A stretch of 64,000 nt of DNA from Chrysogorgia sp. JL179-B06 (lineage: Eukaryota; Cnidaria; Anthozoa; Scleralcyonacea; Chrysogorgiidae), in assembly GCA_035772405.1 (NCBI GenBank), contig JAYKKM010000216.1, forward strand, positions 2,565,001-2,629,000. The letters run 5' to 3'. This document shows, one piece after another, positions 48,405 to 59,939 of the stretch (within the stretch, counting starts at the first letter, position 1; every line of letters starts with the position of its first letter). The translations under genes were made by a program, and so were the position numbers. Below the pieces are notes generated by a model that was not told the origin of the DNA, made no database searches, and saw only the letters and a program-made list of their open reading frames with translations.

Positions 48405-48920
48405 TTGTAAATCAGTTGTTTGTGGCAAAGTTAGTAGGCATTTCAAACTTTTGAGATCCACATTTACTTTTTGAGTAATGTCAACTGAAAAATATTATAA
48501 AGAAGCAGGATACCCAATTTAATAAAATTAATATCAGGAAAAGTGTGGGCAATTCTCCCTTGCCCACTGCCGTCTCCGCGGCCAGTGTTGTGAAGCTTTA
48601 TTTATTATATAGATATCGATGAAATACTAGGTTTTCTCCTCTTGAAAAAAAATGATATCTTCACATGTGAAATAATATATGAAACAGGAGCAAGAGTGTT
48701 TCATCAAGATATCTAAACACCGAGAAGTTTGTCGAAAACCGAGGCGAAGCTGAGGATTTTTAACAAACTTCGAGATACATCTCAAACAAATCAGTATTTT
48801 AAGCGAAAATCGAGGTGAAAGTTGGCTTAATTTATATAATTTCTTTCTCCGATATCCAAACCTCAACAAGTATACAAGAACAAGTACATATATGGTGACA
48901 CTATTTACGAACATCTGATT
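48405..48920. other. No gene recognised
   Basis: Contains GAGGCGAAGCTGAGGATTTT hairpin-like words. The minus ORF (48627-48935) has no support. Confidence 0.3.
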
Positions 48921-49119
48921 TGATCGATCAGACATAGTTCGACGCTACTCTGGCTTTAAAAAGCTTTTTGAACATAACTTTAGAAGTTACTGTTCCTGAT
49001 CCAATTACGGAACCAATTAAAAGAGTCTTAGGTCGTTTCAACGTAAAAGTTGCTCAAAAACTTTTCTTGACGTTGGGTCATATTTTTGAAAAACCTAAGA
49101 ATCGTATTGCGAAGGATCA

Positions 49120-51440
49120 GAGGATTGGATTGGAATCAAATTATGGATTATTATTATGGAGGATTGGATTGGAATCAAATTATGGACACGAATGACAGTA
49201 TCGATGATGCTGTAGATAACTTTTCAGAAATGTTTAACACCATAGCGGACCGTCATGCCCCATTCAAAACAATGCGTGTAAAAGGTATCGAGGTTCCATG
49301 GCTAAATAGCAAACTTCGGAAAGCAATGCGTGATCGGGATTGCAGTCATCGTCGTGCAGTCAAAACAAAACGAACAGTATAGATTGGAATCAATATAAGA
49401 ATTTAAAGATGTTCGCAAAAAATGAAATGAAGCGAAGCAAGGCAGAATATTACAAAGAGCTCATCGATAAAAACAAGGGTATGCCCGATAAACTGTGGAA
49501 AAGCATCAATGAAGTGACTGGTCGTAACACTAAATCAACCCCAACTTGCATTGCTTCAAATGATGTTATTTACTCGGATGCACAGACGATATCGGAAACT
49601 TTGAATTCGTATTTCTGCTCAATCGCAAGTAAATTGCCTGAGAATTTCCGACCTGTAATAAGAACTGATCCTATATCAAAATCTACGTCAAATGATGAAT
49701 TTTCTATTTCCGAACAATTCTGTTTTGAACCTATATCAGTTGGAAATATTGAAAATCAATTGCAAGCACTACAGAAAAATAAGGCAATCGGGTACGATCG
49801 TATCAGTGCCAGGTTGCTAAAGGATGCTGCAGCTGTTATAGCACCAAACTTAACGATACTTTTTAATCGATCCCTCACGACAGGCTCTTTCCCTAGCTCT
49901 TGGAAAATCGGGCGAGTTACGGCACTCCATAAGCAAGGCGATCGGACAAATGTCAATAATTACAGGCCAATAACAATACTTCCCACGATCAGTAAATTAC
50001 TCGAGCGAGTAGTTCATGATCAATTGTATAAATACTTTATTGCAAAGGAAATTCTTGCGAAAGAACAATTCGGTTTCCGAGCAAGAAGATCAACCGACGC
50101 AGCTCTCATTCACATTACGGATAACATACTGACATGTATGGATTCGGGCCAAATCACTGGGGCAGCCTTTCTAGATTTAAGCAAAGCCTTCGACACTGTT
50201 AACCATGAACTGCTACTACAGAAATTAACCCATGCCGGACTGTCAAATAACACTGTGACATGGTTTCGGTCTTATTTAACAAATCGATCAATTTTCACCA
50301 TGGTTGATAACAAAAGATCATCTGCGATGCAAGTGCCAATAGGTGTACCTCAAGGGAGCATCTTGGGTCCACTTTTATTTATCCTGTTTGTGAATGATCT
50401 GCCACAATGCCTCAAATCTTGCAATGTGATGCTCTATGCTGACGACACTGTGATTTATTACTCATCATCAATGATTAGTGATATTGAATCCAAACTTAAA
50501 GCTGACCTGGCCAATATAACAGATTGGTTTAATAGTAATTTTTTAACATTGAACTTTGAGAAATCGAATTTCCTTCTTTTAGGAAGTTCCCGCAAATTAA
50601 AATCTTGTGGAACGATTGAGCTAATTGTTCAAGGAAAAAAATTAAACAGTCGAGTACCATGAAATATCTCGGGATCACAATTAATGTAAATTTGACCTGG
50701 TCAGACCACATTAAAGCCTTGAGTTCCAAGATAAATCAGCGTATTGGAATCCTGAAGCGTGTCCGCCACATTTTACCCCGGAAAGAACTTGTAACTCTTT
50801 ATCATGCAATAATTTTACCTCTGTTTGATTACGAAGATGTAGTCTGGGGTGACAAGAGTAATAAATGTCTTATGGATGATCTCCAGATCCTGCAAAACAA
50901 GGCTGCGAAAGTCATATTGGGTTTGCCAAGAATAAATTCATCCACTGATGCGCTTCAAACTTTGCATTGGGCAAAATTACACTCAAGACGTGAACAGCAT
51001 CGTTGCATGGAAGTGGAACTTGAAATGATAAGGAATAGTGCTGTTCATAGTTATTCCACCCGTGGGAGGAATAACCTACATCTGCCAAAAGTTAAGACTG
51101 AATGGGGAAAGCAACGTTTTGCTTTCCACGCGGTGAGAGTTTGGAATGATTTGGATGATGATATTAGGAATATTGTAAATCTTAAAATTTTTAAGAGAAA
51201 CTTTCTTGCCAGAAGTAATCTTAGGCTTATAGCATATATAATATTGGACTTAATAATACTACCGAACTTGGATTATCGATATTTTAAACTATTTTTAATA
51301 TTTTATATTTTACTGTATAACTGTGACAGTAAATGCATGTGCGTAAATAATTGTGTAAACATTTTTAATTTTACAGGACTTCGTTGAAAAACACCTTAGG
51401 GTGACATGTAATTTCCTGAATAAATATTATTATTAAAAAA
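49120..51440 (+). mobile_element. 5'-truncated CR1/L2-type LINE
   Basis: It starts inside the end of the endonuclease domain (DWNQIMDTNDSIDDAVDNF), carries the whole reverse transcriptase and C-terminal part, and ends with AATAAATATTATTATTAAAA, a short microsatellite-like tail. A 5' truncation and this type of tail fit target-primed reverse transcription. A duplicated GGATTGGATTGGAATCAAAT lies at its left edge. Few disruptions suggest a fairly recent copy. Confidence 0.88.
49196..51387 (+). pseudogene. LINE ORF2: reverse transcriptase with two frameshifts
   Basis: The first segment, to about 49375, contains IADRHAPFKTMRVKGIEVPW (end of endonuclease). After a frameshift comes the long RT frame to 50662, with YDRISARLLKDA, FLDLSKAFDTVNH (motif A Asp near 50175), GVPQGSILGPLLFILFVNDL (motif B) and MLYADDTVIY (catalytic YADD near 50435). 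A second shift at about 50655 leads to STMKYLGITINVNLTWSDHI and the C-terminal region (WGDKSNKCLMDDLQILQNKA, RVWNDLDDDIRN) up to a TGA at 51387. Catalytic residues are present, but the shifts break translation. Confidence 0.88.
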
Positions 51441-51765
51441 GACGCTATTTATTCCATTCCGTGAAATGACTGTGATCAGGAGTACATCAGCCAGAATAAA
51501 CGTCAGTTTCGTACGCGTTTAAAAGAACACCAAAAGGCTGTTTTCTTTTCAAAAAAGGAAAATTCTGATTTGTCGGAGCACGCGTGCGTAACCTAACATG
51601 AGACTAACATGAGACGTTGTCTGGAAGCTTGGCATATCAATAGCGCCCACGCCCCATTGAATGGCGATGACGGTGGTTTATTACCAGAAGCTTATTTGCA
51701 TGTTGTTAATAGCTAACGTCATCATCGGTTCTATGAGGGTATAAATAGGAAGGAGAGGTTAAGGT

Positions 51766-52224
51766 TGACTTCCGATACCAATACCAATACTAATATTCTA
51801 TACACTTCCATTTAAACAAGATCAGCTTGCGAGTAGGAATACTGAAATATGGCGGGTGATTTGAATCAACATCATTTGCCACGACATTTCCTACTTCCAG
51901 ATATGATATGATATGGATATCCAATATGGCTCTGGTCATGCGCAGTAGTTAATTTTAGCAATTGGATGTTGGTATCGGTACTCAACACTTCTGAAGTCGA
52001 CCAAATTTCGGAAGCCAGTTTGACTAGATGTGCCCGTTTGTCTGAGTTTGCCTCAATTTTTGCATTACATAAAACAATGACAAAATGGTAATTTGGAATC
52101 CTTTGAGAGTATTCTTGATTTGTTTGTCGGAATTTTGGTTCTCTTAATAGCAACCATATACATAACGCTATTCTATTGACAGATCGAAAATCGGTACTGG
52201 TATTCGTATTGGAAGTCAAACTGA
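51766..52224. repeat. Foldback 'GTTGACTTCCGATACCAATACC'
   Basis: GTTGACTTCCGATACCAATA is mirrored by TACTGGTATTCGTATTGGAA and GTCAAAC. Between them lie ATATGATATGATATGG and two GGTATCGGTACT-like words. Confidence 0.55.
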
Positions 52225-52545
52225 ATTTTAAAGATACGTTCAAAAAACTTTTTAAAGCCAGAGAAGCGTCAAATTATGTCTGATTTATCACCTGATTGCG
52301 TTGGAAAATTATCTGATTTTATGTTGCGTTCTCAATGACCCAGTGGGCAGGCGACGATGGACGCAAAACTTTGGAACAGATGCTTCGCGGCGTCGGTCAC
52401 AACATTCCACTTTATTAGTTATATATACGAACAATAATTTACTCTTATACTAGAAATACGTTCCGCAATAACCCCTCGCCCACCTTTTCTAACAACCCCT
52501 CCCACCCCACCCCTAGAATTTATTTACCCATCCACGGGGCCGGTT
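52225..52545. repeat. Inverted partner of the 48925-48985 sequence, then unique DNA
   Basis: On the minus strand 52230-52290 reads AATCAGACATAATTTGACGC, TTCTCTGGCTTTAAAAAG, TTTTTTGAACG, which matches 48926-48977. The rest of the stretch shares CCCTCGCCCACCTTTTC and GAAATACG with 61160-61220. Confidence 0.6.
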
Positions 52546-52660
52546 CGTCGTACGTAGATTTTGAACGTTATCTCGGCCAATATTTACTCGATTTCAATTC
52601 TGAAAACAGTTTTGGAATTACCGAGTCTAAATACATAACATATGTATCTATTATATTACA
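52546..52660 (+). repeat. Dispersed 'GAACGTTATCTCGGCCAATAT' repeat, copy
   Basis: TTTTGAACGTTATCTCGGCC, AATTCTGAAAACAG and ACCGAGTC...ATACATAACATA match units at 61320-61800 and the inverted copy at 31985-32160. Confidence 0.65.
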
Positions 52661-52921
52661 TTGTTCATAGTAAACAGCACGACATTGTTCACAGTTGGCA
52701 GCACAACATTGTTCACAGTTGGTAGTACAACATTGTTCACAGTATGGGCAGCACAACATTATTCACAGTTGACAGTATAACATTGTTCACAGTTGGCAGC
52801 ACAACATTGTTCACAGTTGGCAGTATAACATTGTTCACAGTTGGTAGCACAACATTGTTCATAGTTGGCAGCACAACATTCTTTACAGTTGACAGAACAA
52901 CATATTGTTCACAGTTGGCAT
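52661..52921. repeat. 24-bp satellite array, left part
   Basis: About ten units of ACAACATTGTTCACAGTTGG plus CAGC, with T/C and A/G variants. The array continues at 53954-54497; the two parts are one array split by an insertion. Confidence 0.95.
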
Positions 52922-53953
52922 CACAGGTGGCCCAAGCTCGTGCACCAATTTGTGTTTATATTGGAATTTATTCGATTTGTCAAAATTAGAGGATATTTTC
53001 ATCTATTATTTGCAGTTTATATGTGTATTTAAATCTACCATAAGGTGTATGTGTTTTTGGTGAGATTTAGGACAGTTGCAGTGTAGCCTGCGTGGCAGGC
53101 GTTACGTTTGGGGGGGGGGGCGTAATTGGGGGGGGGGGCGGGCGGAATTGGGGGCGCGGCGAGTTGCAGTGCGACATGGCGACATTAATTCAATATATTA
53201 TGGCCACATTGTTTATATCAAACATTATACCTATGAATACTCAACAAAATAAACATTTATAAACCTTGTTGTTCCACTTACATGTGTATTGTGTCGTAAA
53301 ATATTCTTCCTTGTGAAACTTGGCACCATTCTGTTCACTAATACTTCAAACCCGTTTGTCCTATACTAATAATAGAGGAAGCATTTGGAATGATTTTATG
53401 GCCATTATCGTGGTGAATTTGTGTCGATCGGAGAGCGAAGGTTTCCTACCTTCGATCGTCTATTATTAGTATACCGCAAACGGGTTCGAAGTATAATGCG
53501 GCAGAATGGTTCCAGTTTCACAAGGAAGAATATTTTACGACACAATAAACATGTAAGTGGAACAACAAAGTTTATAAATGTTTATTTTGTTGAGTATTCA
53601 TAGGTATAATGTTTGATATAAACAATGTGGCCATAATATATTGAATTAATGTCGCCATGTCGCACAGCTGCAACTCGCTGCGCCCCCAATTCCGCCCCCC
53701 CCCCCCCCCCCCCCCCCCAAACGTAACGCCTGCTACACTGCAACTGTCCTAAATCTCACCAAACTTGATATGTACTTACAATGAAACTTACAATGAAAGA
53801 CACATACACCTTATGGTAGATTTACATACACATTATATTGTATATATTGTAACAATAAACTGCAAATAATAGATGAAAATATCCTCTAATTTTGACAAAT
53901 CGAATAAATTCCAATATAAACACAAATTGGCGCACGAGCTTGGGCCACCTGTG
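52922..53953. mobile_element. Foldback transposon with about 440-bp arms and 7-bp target duplication
   Basis: CACAGGTGGCCCAAGCTCGT begins the left arm and ACGAGCTTGGGCCACCTGTG ends the right arm. The arms stay complementary through ATTTGTGTTTATATTGGAAT, CATAAGGTGTATGTG, a G or C homopolymer block, CGACATGGCGACATTAATTC and AATATTCTTCCTTGTGAAAC, to a centre of about 80 bp near 53380-53460. TTGGCAT flanks both sides (52915-52921 and 53954-53960), and joining them restores one satellite unit. No transposase is present. Seven-base duplications with long arms recall Galileo/1360-type foldbacks, but that assignment is tentative. Confidence 0.85.
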
Positions 53954-54497
53954 TTGGCATCACAACATTATTCACAGTTGGCAGCACAACATTATTCACA
54001 GTTGGCAGCACAACATTATTCACAGTTGGCAGTACAACATTGTTCACAGTTAACAGCACAACATTGTTCACAGTTGGCAGCACAACATTGTTCACAGTTA
54101 ACAGCACGACATTGTTCACAGTTGGTAGCCCAACATTGTTCACAGTTAACAGCACAACATTGTTCAAAGTATATGGGTAACAGCACAACATTGTTCAAAG
54201 TATATGGGTAACAGCACAACATTGTTCACAGTTAACAGCACGACATTGTTCACAGTTGGCAGCACAACATTGTTCACAGTTAACAGAACAACATTGTTCA
54301 CAGTTGACAGCACAACATTGTTCACAATTGGTAGTAGAACATTGTTCACAGTTGGCAGTACAACATTGTTCACAGTTGGCAGTACAACATTGTTCACAGT
54401 TGGCAGCACAACATTGTTCACAGTTGGCAGCACAACATTGTTCACAATTGGCAGCACAACATTGTTCACAGTTGGTAGCACAACATTGTTCACATGC
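53954..54497. repeat. 24-bp satellite array, right part
   Basis: About 22 units of the 52661-52921 satellite. Two units near 54165-54215 carry an inserted AAGTATATGGGTAACAGC. Since 24 is a multiple of three, reading frames stay open on both strands and yield false ORFs of 100-120 residues. Confidence 0.95.
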
Positions 54498-55090
54498 AGT
54501 GAACAAGGTTGGCAATGAGATCCTAACGAGTAAACACTCGTTAGGATCGTTATTTTTCATATCCAGCTTCTATTACAATCCATTGTTCATGTCCAGGTGC
54601 TCTGTGAACTCATTTTGATGGGGGTGTCCTGCAGTTAATTTTACCCAAATATATTCTATTTTAGTACAATTGCCTGAATCTTGCCATTACGCGCATTAAG
54701 ATATCACAGCTACAAAAGTTGCCATATATAAGTTCTATCTTTCATCAACTAAACGTCAATTCTCACAATTTATACTCATTGCCAGACGGAGGTAGGATAA
54801 TAATATTTAATAATATTTAATAATATTTAATAATATTTAATAATATTTAATATTTTAATAATATTTAATAATTATTTATATTGCGCATGTTCATAGAAAT
54901 ATGCTTACATGCGCGTTACAACACAGGGTACGAAAATACTATTCTAATAGCTTAATAATACTCTAATAACACAAGTAGTCCTAACCATGCGTTATAATAT
55001 AAAATACTAAAATGTTAATGGTGATAATACATTGACAGTAGGCGGGAGGTTAGCGGTTAGAATTAGGGTTGGGTGTTAAATAGGATAGCT
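54498..55090. other. Hairpin and AT tandem repeat; no gene
   Basis: GATCCTAACGAGT and ACTCGTTAGGATC form a hairpin at 54520-54549. TAATATTTAATAATATTTAA repeats run over 54795-54880. Nothing else is seen. Confidence 0.6.
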
Positions 55091-55535
55091 ATCAGTGGCG
55101 GCGCGAGGGGGTGGGCAAGGGGGGCATTTTTGTTTTCTGCCCAATTTTGTTTTCTGCCCCCTCCCCCCCCACCCAATTTGCTCCCCTAGGTTTAGAGGTA
55201 TTTATTTTGGAACGTAAATACAGTACATCATAATTGCGTATTTGCACTTCCGAAAGGGCACAAGAGTAACTCAGTACCAATAATGAATTTACTAAATTAT
55301 TATAATGAATCTACAAAGAAGTGAATTGTTGGAAACTTTCCAGTTTACACTATACTTGTCCTTAGCCCTTAGGATATCTCATTTTTAATTCGCAAAAAAC
55401 GTCAATTACAGTTTTATAACACTGTTGCGTGAAAAAGGTTTTGCCCCCCCCCAAAGTTAGTTTGCCCCTCGATTGCCCCCCCCAAAAAAAAGAAAAGAAA
55501 GAAAACTGCGAGGCCTGGCGCCGCCGGGGTTAGGA
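55090..55535. mobile_element. Possible hAT-type MITE, CAGTGGCGGCGC
   Basis: CAGTGGCGGCGCGAGG near 55093 and CCTGGCGCCGCCGGGG near 55514 are imperfect inverted ends, with GCCCCC-rich text next to each. No target duplication was found. Confidence 0.4.
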
Positions 55536-56320
55536 ATCAAACTATATGTTAAGGCCATGTTTTAGTTTGAGATTTTTTAACAATTAAGTATATACGCTTA
55601 ATTTTGGGATCACACTGAGTAAGTAGTAAGGGTGTTGCTGTAAGTAATCGCGTGATAGTGTTGTGGAAAGTGGAAGATATTTCTACTTTCTCTACAACTC
55701 ACAACGTAATCATGTGCTTGGGGCTTTATCGTCAGCGCGTTATCAATTTGCTTTGTCTAGCTACTTTGTTTTGATATAATTCACCATGTTGCTCCGTCAC
55801 AAGCAACCCCTATAAGTGTAAAAAATCTTCACCTCGTTATAGCAAGTCGAACAGCTCCGAATGCTAGCTACGTTAAAAAGAAATAAAAAAATAATAATAA
55901 TTACTGCGATATCTACCAAAATTACCAATTTATATTGTCAAAGGTTTTAAATACTGCCAGTAATCACCGGCGTAATAATGGCTATATACGAGAGGATTTT
56001 ACCAACGAGATTTCGATTTAACCGCCGGTAATATGACTGGACCTAATCGTATAGCCAAAGTTATTGTTCAGATATCACCGGTGAATTATGCGAAACTTCC
56101 CGTAATAGGTTCCATTTCTCTTTAACCTTTTCTTCAGTCATCGACACAACATTCCTCTAGATTTTTGCCTGACGTTGCTTTTCTTTCAAACATGGGTCCT
56201 TGTAATGGACAATTGTTGCTGACGGTCCTGAGAGATGAGATGGAAAAACGAGACACCATAAATCAGTGAGATTCCGTTTGGCTATATATTTAAGTGCCTA
56301 TGCAACGAAGTTGTATATGA
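55536..56320. other. No gene recognised
   Basis: AT-rich with a CACCGGTGAATTATG-like repeat of CCGGTAATA words (55965-56110). No coding support. Confidence 0.35.
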
Positions 56321-56325
56321 AATAA

Positions 56326-57640
56326 TAAGGGAAGGTTCATTATGTATGGTGGGTTGGGGGGGGGGAGGCTGGTGGGAAAATAGGGGGAGGGCAAAGTATT
56401 TTTCTCAGTGTTTCTTAGCATTGCTGACGGGGGGGGGGGGATAAAAAAATTCAAGGGCAAATAAAATATCTAAGGGAGAATTAGTTGATGCATGGACAAT
56501 TACTCGAAGGAGGGAACATTTTATCGAAGCACTCAAAAATGGTTTGAAAGATGGATATATAACTTAAAGTGCCCCTAACCTCAAAATGTTTGATTGTCTT
56601 GTTTGGAAGAACTTTTAAAATGATAAAGTAACTTCTTTTGAATATTTTCGTTTCTTTGCTTTCTTTTTTAGATATATCAGTTTGTTTGATATGGAAATGT
56701 CTGGAATTTCGTCACACATGCATAATGACTTATTGGAGAAATGTGTATATCTCTTTCATTCTCGAACGAAATCCTTTAAAATCAAGAAGTTTGGTGTTGT
56801 GGGAGAAACCCACACACGTGTTATTCACACTTTAGTGTTTTTATTTCATGAACGCAAAGATATATAACATTCTCTGATAACTCAATATGCATGTGTGACG
56901 AAATTCCAGATATTTGCATATCAAACAAACTGATATATCTCAAAAAGAAAGCGAAGAAGTGAAAATCTTCAAAAGAAGTTACTTTATCATTTTAAAAGTT
57001 CTTCCAAATAAGACAATAAAAAATTTTGAGGTTAGGGGCACTTTAATTGTTTTAGATGTTATGCTACATGCATAATGCAATATTTGGCTTTTACTTTCAT
57101 TTCAACCATGGCCACAACCACATTGAACTAACTATCCTGGATAATAATGTAATGTTAATGTTAATTACATAGTTGATAACTTTCCTAGTATTTGCCTGTA
57201 TTTCATTATAGAGAATAGTATTAACGGTAATATTATTTTCTCCCATTTATTATATTGAAGCTCCATTTGAAGAACTGTGTCTATTACACTACATTTATAT
57301 CGTTAAACATTAAAAATCAACATGGTGTCGGATAGTAGTAAATATTATATTTATATACATGTAGCTGTAAAAGTTCTCACTATTATGAGTTTTATTTCAA
57401 TATCAACATTGACCAGTTGATCAAATAGAATAAACTAGCCTTTACAGTTTACATGATTAATGCTTGCATTTTTCACATCCAGAATTGGTTGGCATGGAGG
57501 GGGGGTAATATATATATTTTTATAAGGGGGTACTGTTTTTTTGGTTTGTGCATGAAGGGGGTCAGATTTTTGTTAATATATAAATTTTGGAGACCACCAG
57601 CGCCCCCGCCCTCCCATAAATAATGAACCTTCCCTAATAT
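56326..57640. mobile_element. Foldback 'AGGGAAGGTTCATTATNTATGG' with nested MITE-5
   Basis: AAGGGAAGGTTCATTATGTA, TGGTGGGTTGGGG on the left are mirrored by CCCGCCCTCCCATAAATAAT, GAACCTTCCCT on the right. G runs lie inside both arms. MITE-5 (56564-57046) inserted within. The ends resemble those of 29739-30275 (ATTATTTATGG), so both may belong to one superfamily. Confidence 0.65.
56564..57046. mobile_element. TTAA-flanked MITE (MITE-5)
   Basis: TTAA at 56564-56567 then AGTGCCCCTAACCTCAAA; mirror TTTTGAGGTTAGGGGCACT then TTAA at 57043-57046. Arms include AACTTTTAAAATGATAAAGT and TTCGTCACACATGCATA with their inverses. Confidence 0.85.
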
Positions 57641-57677
57641 TGAAGTAATGTTTTGTATCGCTTCTTTCGACTGTTTT

Positions 57678-57905
57678 AGTTTAGTTTATTAGATTTATCA
57701 CTCTTAGGTGGAATAACCCAACAGGCTAAAAGCCCAATTATAGGGGTTCCGAGGGCCTACGATTTTAGGTCGTTGTCCGAGAAGACCTGAAAGTCTTACC
57801 ATTTGCTGATATTATTGCAAAGGCAGCACTTTCTCCTCAATTATATTTAAGACCTTGAGTTGGATTTGAACCTGTGTCTCCCAGCTCATAGACATGTGTG
57901 GTACG
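57678..57905 (-). mobile_element. SINE-like repeat, family 2, copy 2
   Basis: The minus strand has ATGAGCTGGGAGACACAGG then GGTTCAAATCC (B box), with a body AAGGTCTTAAATATAATTGA and later GGCTTTTAGCCTGTTGGG. It matches 25610-25835 and 63738-63950. Confidence 0.75.
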
Positions 57906-58990
57906 TACGAACAAGTAAATGGAAGTATATTTATTTTTTCGTGCTTTTCCCCCAAAAATTGAGCTTTTCCCTGAGCTTTTCTGATCCAAAAACTGTGCTG
58001 TTCCCCCTAAAAATTGAGACATCATTAAAATACTTGGCATACTTGCACAACTAATGACATCACTCGACCCAGATCCCAAATTTTGATTGCTTTCTAAACT
58101 CTTACCGCAATGGCATGTATATAAAGAGAAAATAAAGGAATTTTGTCGTTCATTTTGTGGTTAGACACTTCGAAGTGCATAAATGAACTATTCACGAACA
58201 TGTTTTAGTTGTCGAAAATCGACGTGACAGTACATTCTTAATTACTCATAAGCTAAGGGGACTAAGTTGGATACGGCTTCAACCATGTATATTTTAAAAC
58301 AAATAATTACTTCGTTATGAATAAACTTTACACACCCTTGTGCACACTTTCCCACGAGAGTTTAGTTTTCTAAAGGGTGTTTTGAATGGTCTGTTCGATA
58401 ACAATAATAATTCATGTAGATCCTAGTGATGTCATAAGTTGTGGAATAAAATATGTCTCAACGTTTTGGGACAAAAGCTAGTTTTTCAAACACTAAACAA
58501 ACATACTTCCTTAATTATTCACCCTGAAACTTTCACAATCGAAAGCAGTAATGTCAAAATTTACTTTAATGCCATTTTCTCCAACTTGAAAATTTCGTTG
58601 CATATGCACTTTAAGAGTAATTATTATTACATGGCATGCGCCACATCGGGGAATCCAAGATGGCGGCGGCTCAAGTGCGTAAAAGCTCAAGTGGCCAGAA
58701 CAAGGGAAGTCATTTTACGCGGATCACTCAAGAAAAACTAACTGATAAAAATAGTTTTAAGCCTGTCGGGACACGCTCTAAAACATCAGTATGATGAACT
58801 TTCGATAATTGGTTCGATTCCTTTAATTGGTGAGACTTGTTGCTATATCAATTCACTAGCTCGTTTCACTTGCTTTAATGCCCTTACGAGAACCTAAATT
58901 TGTTGTATAAATACTTCTGGTTAGGATACTGTTGTTAATCTTTGCCGACGCTTGTGAAAATAAAAAAATACACCACCCTATTAGTAGTCA
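57906..58990. other. No gene recognised
   Basis: A 100-codon ORF (58439-58741) has no recognisable domain or splice context. Contains CAAGATGGCGGCGGC. Confidence 0.3.
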
Positions 58991-59472
58991 TTAAATGACA
59001 TTGGCAAACAAAATTAAGTTTGTCTAATACGAAAGAACTAAAATGATAGAGTAACACCTTACTTACAACTTTTCCGTATTTTACTTCGTTTTTGAAATAT
59101 TTCAGTTTGTTTGATATGTGAATGAGATGGTCTCTGACGTCAAGTGCAGGGTAGAGAATTTTCACTCATTAAAATGTTAGTTCAATATTCAAGTTTGTTC
59201 CCTGACAAATTTACTTGAAAATGTGTGTACAATAACTCCTCATGATAATGAACGTTGTAAACTTAGTAATCACTGAGATATGACTTTTTTATGAATGGAA
59301 ATTCTCTACCCTGCACCTGACGTCAGAGACCATCTCGTTTACATATCAAACAAACTGACATATATTTCCAAAACGAAGTAAAATACGGAAAAGTTGTAAA
59401 AGGTGTTACTCTATCATTTTACGAGTTCTTTCATATTAGATAAACTTAATTTTTGTTGCCAATGTCCTTTAA
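58991..59472. mobile_element. TTAA-flanked MITE (MITE-7)
   Basis: TTAA at 58991-58994 then ATGACATTGGCAAACAAAAT; mirror ATTTTTGTTGCCAATGTCC then TTAA at 59469-59472. Arms hold TGACGTCA at 59135-59142 and 59318-59325, and TTTGTTTGATATG with its inverse. The ends match those of MITE-6, so the two are relatives. Confidence 0.88.
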
Positions 59473-59580
59473 CTGTTGTGAATTGCTTTTATTGTAAACT
59501 AAAACTCTCAAAAATGCTTGTCTCTTGGATATATATTCTCCGTTCCTGTTAATTCCAAGGAGAGGATGGCTTACACCAGC

Positions 59581-59692
59581 AACCTCGTACCCAGGGCATT
59601 TTTCCTCCACGGTGGGAGGTCGGCGAAAATGGCCCTGGGGTCGGCTGGTCACATGACACCTAGAATATGTGGGTGTTTTGATATGATAATTT
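59581..59692 (-). repeat. Dispersed 'GTGACCAGCCGATCCC' repeat, copy 2
   Basis: Inverted relative to 1239-1352: AACCTCGTACCCAGGGCATT, GGTCGGCGAAAATGGCCCTG and GGCTGGTCACATGACACC. Confidence 0.7.
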
Positions 59693-59939
59693 GTGATAAT
59701 TTAGGTAATTTGTCTTTGTTTACTCTGTTGATATTATAATGAATGAGCAATATGCAACGCTCTGCAGACTTGTTCATGTAAATAATTCATCCAAAAACCA
59801 ACTAATTCATAATACATCCATGATTATTTCATATAAATATCATGGACGAACAAGTATATATATCGATTGCAGTTCTTGACAATAAACCAAAGCCCTTATA
59901 TTTCTTATTTGTGGTAAAATTTAAAGGCTAGGAAATTTC

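Larger units (their letters stand above)
48925..51720 (+). mobile_element. Penelope-like element endonuclease region, interrupted by a LINE
   Basis: Left part (48968-49125): PDPITEPIKRVLGRFNVKV then AQKLFLTLGHIFEKPKNRIA and KDQR, the segment that precedes the GIY-YIG domain. Right part (51440-51715): DAIYSIP, stop, NDCDQEYISQNKRQFRTRL, KEHQKAVFFSKKENSDLSEH, then in another frame EAWHINSAHAPLNGDDGG and LLPEAYLHVVNS followed by TAA. The two parts join smoothly across the LINE at 49120-51440. The catalytic GIY-YIG stretch reads AIYSIP...EYIS, with a stop replacing a Cys, so the gene is dead. Confidence 0.75.

Noticed and set aside
52661..54497. CRISPR-like regular repeat array
   Set aside because: Units are directly adjacent with no unique spacers, and the genome is eukaryotic. 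It is a satellite.
53873..54618. ORFs of 100-120 residues with Cys-Glu-Gln-Cys or Val-Asn-Asn-Val repeats
   Set aside because: A 24-bp satellite in frame. The same array is open in several frames, so there is no coding evidence.
58439..58741. 100-residue ORF as a gene
   Set aside because: No recognisable domain, weak start and surrounding repeat debris. Kept as unassigned sequence.
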